DNA from: Actinomycetes bacterium
Lineage (GTDB): Bacteria > Actinomycetota > Actinomycetes > Actinomycetales > Microbacteriaceae
Length of the DNA stretch: 15,175 nucleotides
Direction of reading: 5' to 3'
NCBI GenBank assembly: GCA_023436775.1
Contig: JAEZHW010000027.1
Coordinates: 1 to 15,175 of the forward strand
The notes beneath the pieces were generated by a model. It saw only the letters and a list, made by a program, of their open reading frames with translations. It was not told where the DNA came from and made no database searches. Positions 13,466 through 15,175 of the stretch are shown in pieces. Position numbers and translations under genes: made by a program. The first letter of the stretch is position 1, and the number at the start of each line of letters is the position of its first letter.

Positions 13466-15123
13466 TGGCGAAGGCAACTGGTTGGGATCGCGAGGTTGAC
13501 GTCCTCGTCGCCGGCACCGGTGCTGCGGCGTTCGGCGCAGCAATCACCGCCGCCGACGGAGGCGCTCAGGTACTGATGGTCGAGAGCACCCCCTACTGGG
13601 GCGGAACGACCAGCTGGTCGGGTGGCGGCGTCTGGGCACCCAACAACTCGCTCATGCAGCGGGACGGCGATGCCGACTCCCGCGAGGAGGCACTCGTCTA
13701 CCTCGAGCAGGTGGTCGGCCCGGTCGGCCCCGCCAGCAGCCGCGAACGCAAGGAAGCGTTCGTGGACAACGTGCCGCAGGTCGTCGACTTTCTTGCCAGC
13801 AAGGGCATCAAGTGGGTGCGGGGGAAGGAGTACCCGGACTACTACCCCGAGCTCGAAGGCGGCAAGATCGGCCGCACCCTCGAGGTGAAGCCCTTCAATA
13901 CCAAGAAGCTCGGCTCGTGGTGGGAGACCGCCAACGCCAAGCAGGGCGGCATGCCGCTGCCGGTGATGACCGACGACGTGTGGCTGCTCTCGCGCGCGTG
14001 GGTCACCTGGAGCGGGTTCTGGCGCGGTGCCCGCCTGGTGCTGCGCAGCCTCGGCGGTGCCATTACCGGACAGCGACTGCGTGGCATGGGTGGCGGCCTC
14101 GCATCCTCGCTGATGCACATCGCGCTGCAGCAGGGTATCGAGGTCGTGCTCGAGACGCCGCTGGTGGATCTGGTCGTTGAAAAGGGTGTCGTGGTTGGCG
14201 CTGTGGTCGAGCACCAGGGCGTGCAGCAGCGTATCCGCGCCCGCAAGGGCGTCGTGCTCGGTGCCGGTGGCTTCGCCCACAACGAGGAATGGCGCAAGAA
14301 GTACCAGGGCGTCGAGGGCTGGTCTGCCGCCCCGAAGGGTGACCAGGGCACCGCGATTGCGATCGCTGCCAAGTACGGCGCGCAGTTGGCGATGATGGAC
14401 GACGCCTGGTGGGGCGCAACCATCGCCTCGCCAGAGAAGGGCGGCCGCCACGGCTTCGTGCTGTGGGAGCGTTCGCACCCGTTCAGCTTCGTCGTGGACC
14501 AGTCCGGTGAGCGCTACCTGAACGAGTCCGAGTCGTACATCGACTTCGGCCACCACATGCTGGAGCGCAACAAGACCGTCCCGGCGATCCCGTCGTGGCT
14601 GATCGCCAGTGCCCAGCACACGCGCCGCTACCTGAACTCGGCGACCCTCGGGCAGTACAAGAAGTTCGCCGAGGCGGGCAGCGTGGTCGAGGCCGACACC
14701 ATCGAGGAACTCGCGACCAAGATCGGGATCGATCCGGCGAAGTTGCGGGCGACCACGGACCGGTTCAACGGCTTTGCCAAGACTGGCAAGGACCTGGACT
14801 TCGGCCGCGGTGACTCGGCATACGACCGCTACTACTCGGACCCGAACGTCAAGCCGAACCCGAACCTGGGCCCGGTCGACAAGGGACCGTTCCGCGCCTA
14901 CAAGCTGCACCCGGGTGACCTCGGCACCAAGGGCGGCCTCCTCACCGACGAGCACGCTCGCGTCCTCGACGAGTCCGGCAACGTCATTCCCGGCCTGTAT
15001 GCCGCCGGCAACACCACCGCCAGCGCGATGGGCGACACGTACCCCGGACCCGGGGCCACGCTCGGCCCCGCCCTCACGTTCGGCTACATCGCAGCGCGTC
15101 ACGCGCTGGGTCGCGACGCCTAG
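13465..15123 (+). CDS. KstD-like FAD-dependent dehydrogenase (3-ketosteroid delta-1-dehydrogenase family)
   Basis: A 552-residue flavoprotein, full length for the family. The N-terminal FAD motif VDVLVAGTGAAAFGAAITAA lies at 11-30 and ends in VES; PYWGGTTSWSGGGVWAPNN is the family's second block. DYYPELEGG (125-133) aligns with the region of the first active-site tyrosine; RYLNESESYIDF follows mid-protein; near the C-terminus VIPGLYAAGNTTASAMGDTY and PGPGATLGPALTFGYIAARH supply the FAD-binding site and the conserved Tyr...Gly (TYPGPG). The family introduces a double bond beside a ring ketone. The start GTG shares one base with the SDR stop (TAGTG). Whether the substrate is a true 3-ketosteroid cannot be decided; KstD relatives also act on other cyclic ketones. 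Confidence 0.9.
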   Translation: MAKATGWDREVDVLVAGTGAAAFGAAITAADGGAQVLMVESTPYWGGTTSWSGGGVWAPNNSLMQRDGDADSREEALVYLEQVVGPVGPASSRERKEAFVDNVPQVVDFLASKGIKWVRGKEYPDYYPELEGGKIGRTLEVKPFNTKKLGSWWETANAKQGGMPLPVMTDDVWLLSRAWVTWSGFWRGARLVLRSLGGAITGQRLRGMGGGLASSLMHIALQQGIEVVLETPLVDLVVEKGVVVGAVVEHQGVQQRIRARKGVVLGAGGFAHNEEWRKKYQGVEGWSAAPKGDQGTAIAIAAKYGAQLAMMDDAWWGATIASPEKGGRHGFVLWERSHPFSFVVDQSGERYLNESESYIDFGHHMLERNKTVPAIPSWLIASAQHTRRYLNSATLGQYKKFAEAGSVVEADTIEELATKIGIDPAKLRATTDRFNGFAKTGKDLDFGRGDSAYDRYYSDPNVKPNPNLGPVDKGPFRAYKLHPGDLGTKGGLLTDEHARVLDESGNVIPGLYAAGNTTASAMGDTYPGPGATLGPALTFGYIAARHALGRDA

Positions 15124-15132
15124 CGACCGCAC

Positions 15133-15175
15133 GGGGTGGGGGGGGGGGGGGGGGGGGCCGCCCCCCCCCCCACCG
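15133..15175. repeat. G/C homopolymer tract at window end (probable fold-back artefact)
   Basis: Ten bases after the KstD-like stop the sequence becomes GGGGT, a run of 20 G (15138-15157), CCG, a run of 11 C, then ACCG. The final bases mirror CGGGGTGGG at the tract start apart from two extra G. It resembles the core of the 5' palindrome and is best read as the beginning of another assembly fold-back, not as genomic sequence. Confidence 0.85.

Noticed and set aside
12566..13543. 325-codon minus-strand frame opposite the SDR
   Set aside because: His/Asp-rich shadow of the SDR gene; it would also cover the operator region and the start of tetR.
13462..15132. 556-codon open frame on the minus strand, antisense to the KstD-like gene
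   Set aside because: It mirrors a well-supported flavoprotein gene, has no recognisable motif, and long antisense frames are expected in high-GC DNA.

Overview
The window looks like chromosomal DNA from a high-GC actinobacterium, most likely a member of the Micrococcales near Microbacteriaceae. The reasons are a base composition near two-thirds G+C in most genes, frequent GTG starts, strong AGGAGG-type ribosome binding sites, a small protein at 2777-3139 of a type I know from Microbacteriaceae, and a KstD-like flavoprotein. The genus cannot be fixed from the sequence alone. Both ends look like assembly fold-backs. Bases 1-288 are a near-perfect palindrome that copies the 3' end of the first gene, and the last ~40 bases are G and C homopolymers.

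Region 1 (208-2652, minus strand) is a probable three-gene operon: a YbdK-type carboxylate-amine ligase, a small Rho-N/SAP-like protein and a stress-type short-chain dehydrogenase (SDR). Region 2 (2777-3760) holds a small DUF7882-like protein divergent from a stand-alone CinA C-terminal domain (PncC-type amidase). Region 3 (3948-6892, plus) is a tight two-gene operon: a second YbdK-type ligase, then an asparagine-synthase-like amidotransferase closely resembling the enzyme that finishes the osmolyte N-acetylglutaminylglutamine amide (NAGGN). The usual NAGGN synthetase is absent from the window. This is one of the two most interesting parts.

Region 4 (6893-9440) has a YhhN-family membrane protein on the minus strand. 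Divergent from it is an operon of a four-helix membrane protein, an XRE-family regulator (4-base overlap) and a zinc-free MDR oxidoreductase, under a strong consensus-like promoter that carries an operator-like dyad. Region 5 (9565-11744) is a two-gene cassette of clearly lower GC: an AAA/ABC-type ATPase whose stop overlaps the start of a TOPRIM-like (DUF4435-like) protein. The pair resembles PARIS/OLD-class anti-phage systems and is the best candidate for a little-described system here. It sits beside a tRNA-Pro(GGG) with its own strong terminator, a typical place for acquired cargo.

Region 6 (12012-15123) has a TetR-family regulator divergent from an SDR and a KstD-like FAD dehydrogenase whose start overlaps the SDR stop by one base. 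A 20-base dyad between them is the likely TetR operator. This looks like a small regulated steroid- or hydrophobic-ketone-oxidising operon. Overall the window mixes stress and osmolyte genes, redox enzymes under local repressors, and one probable defence cassette.
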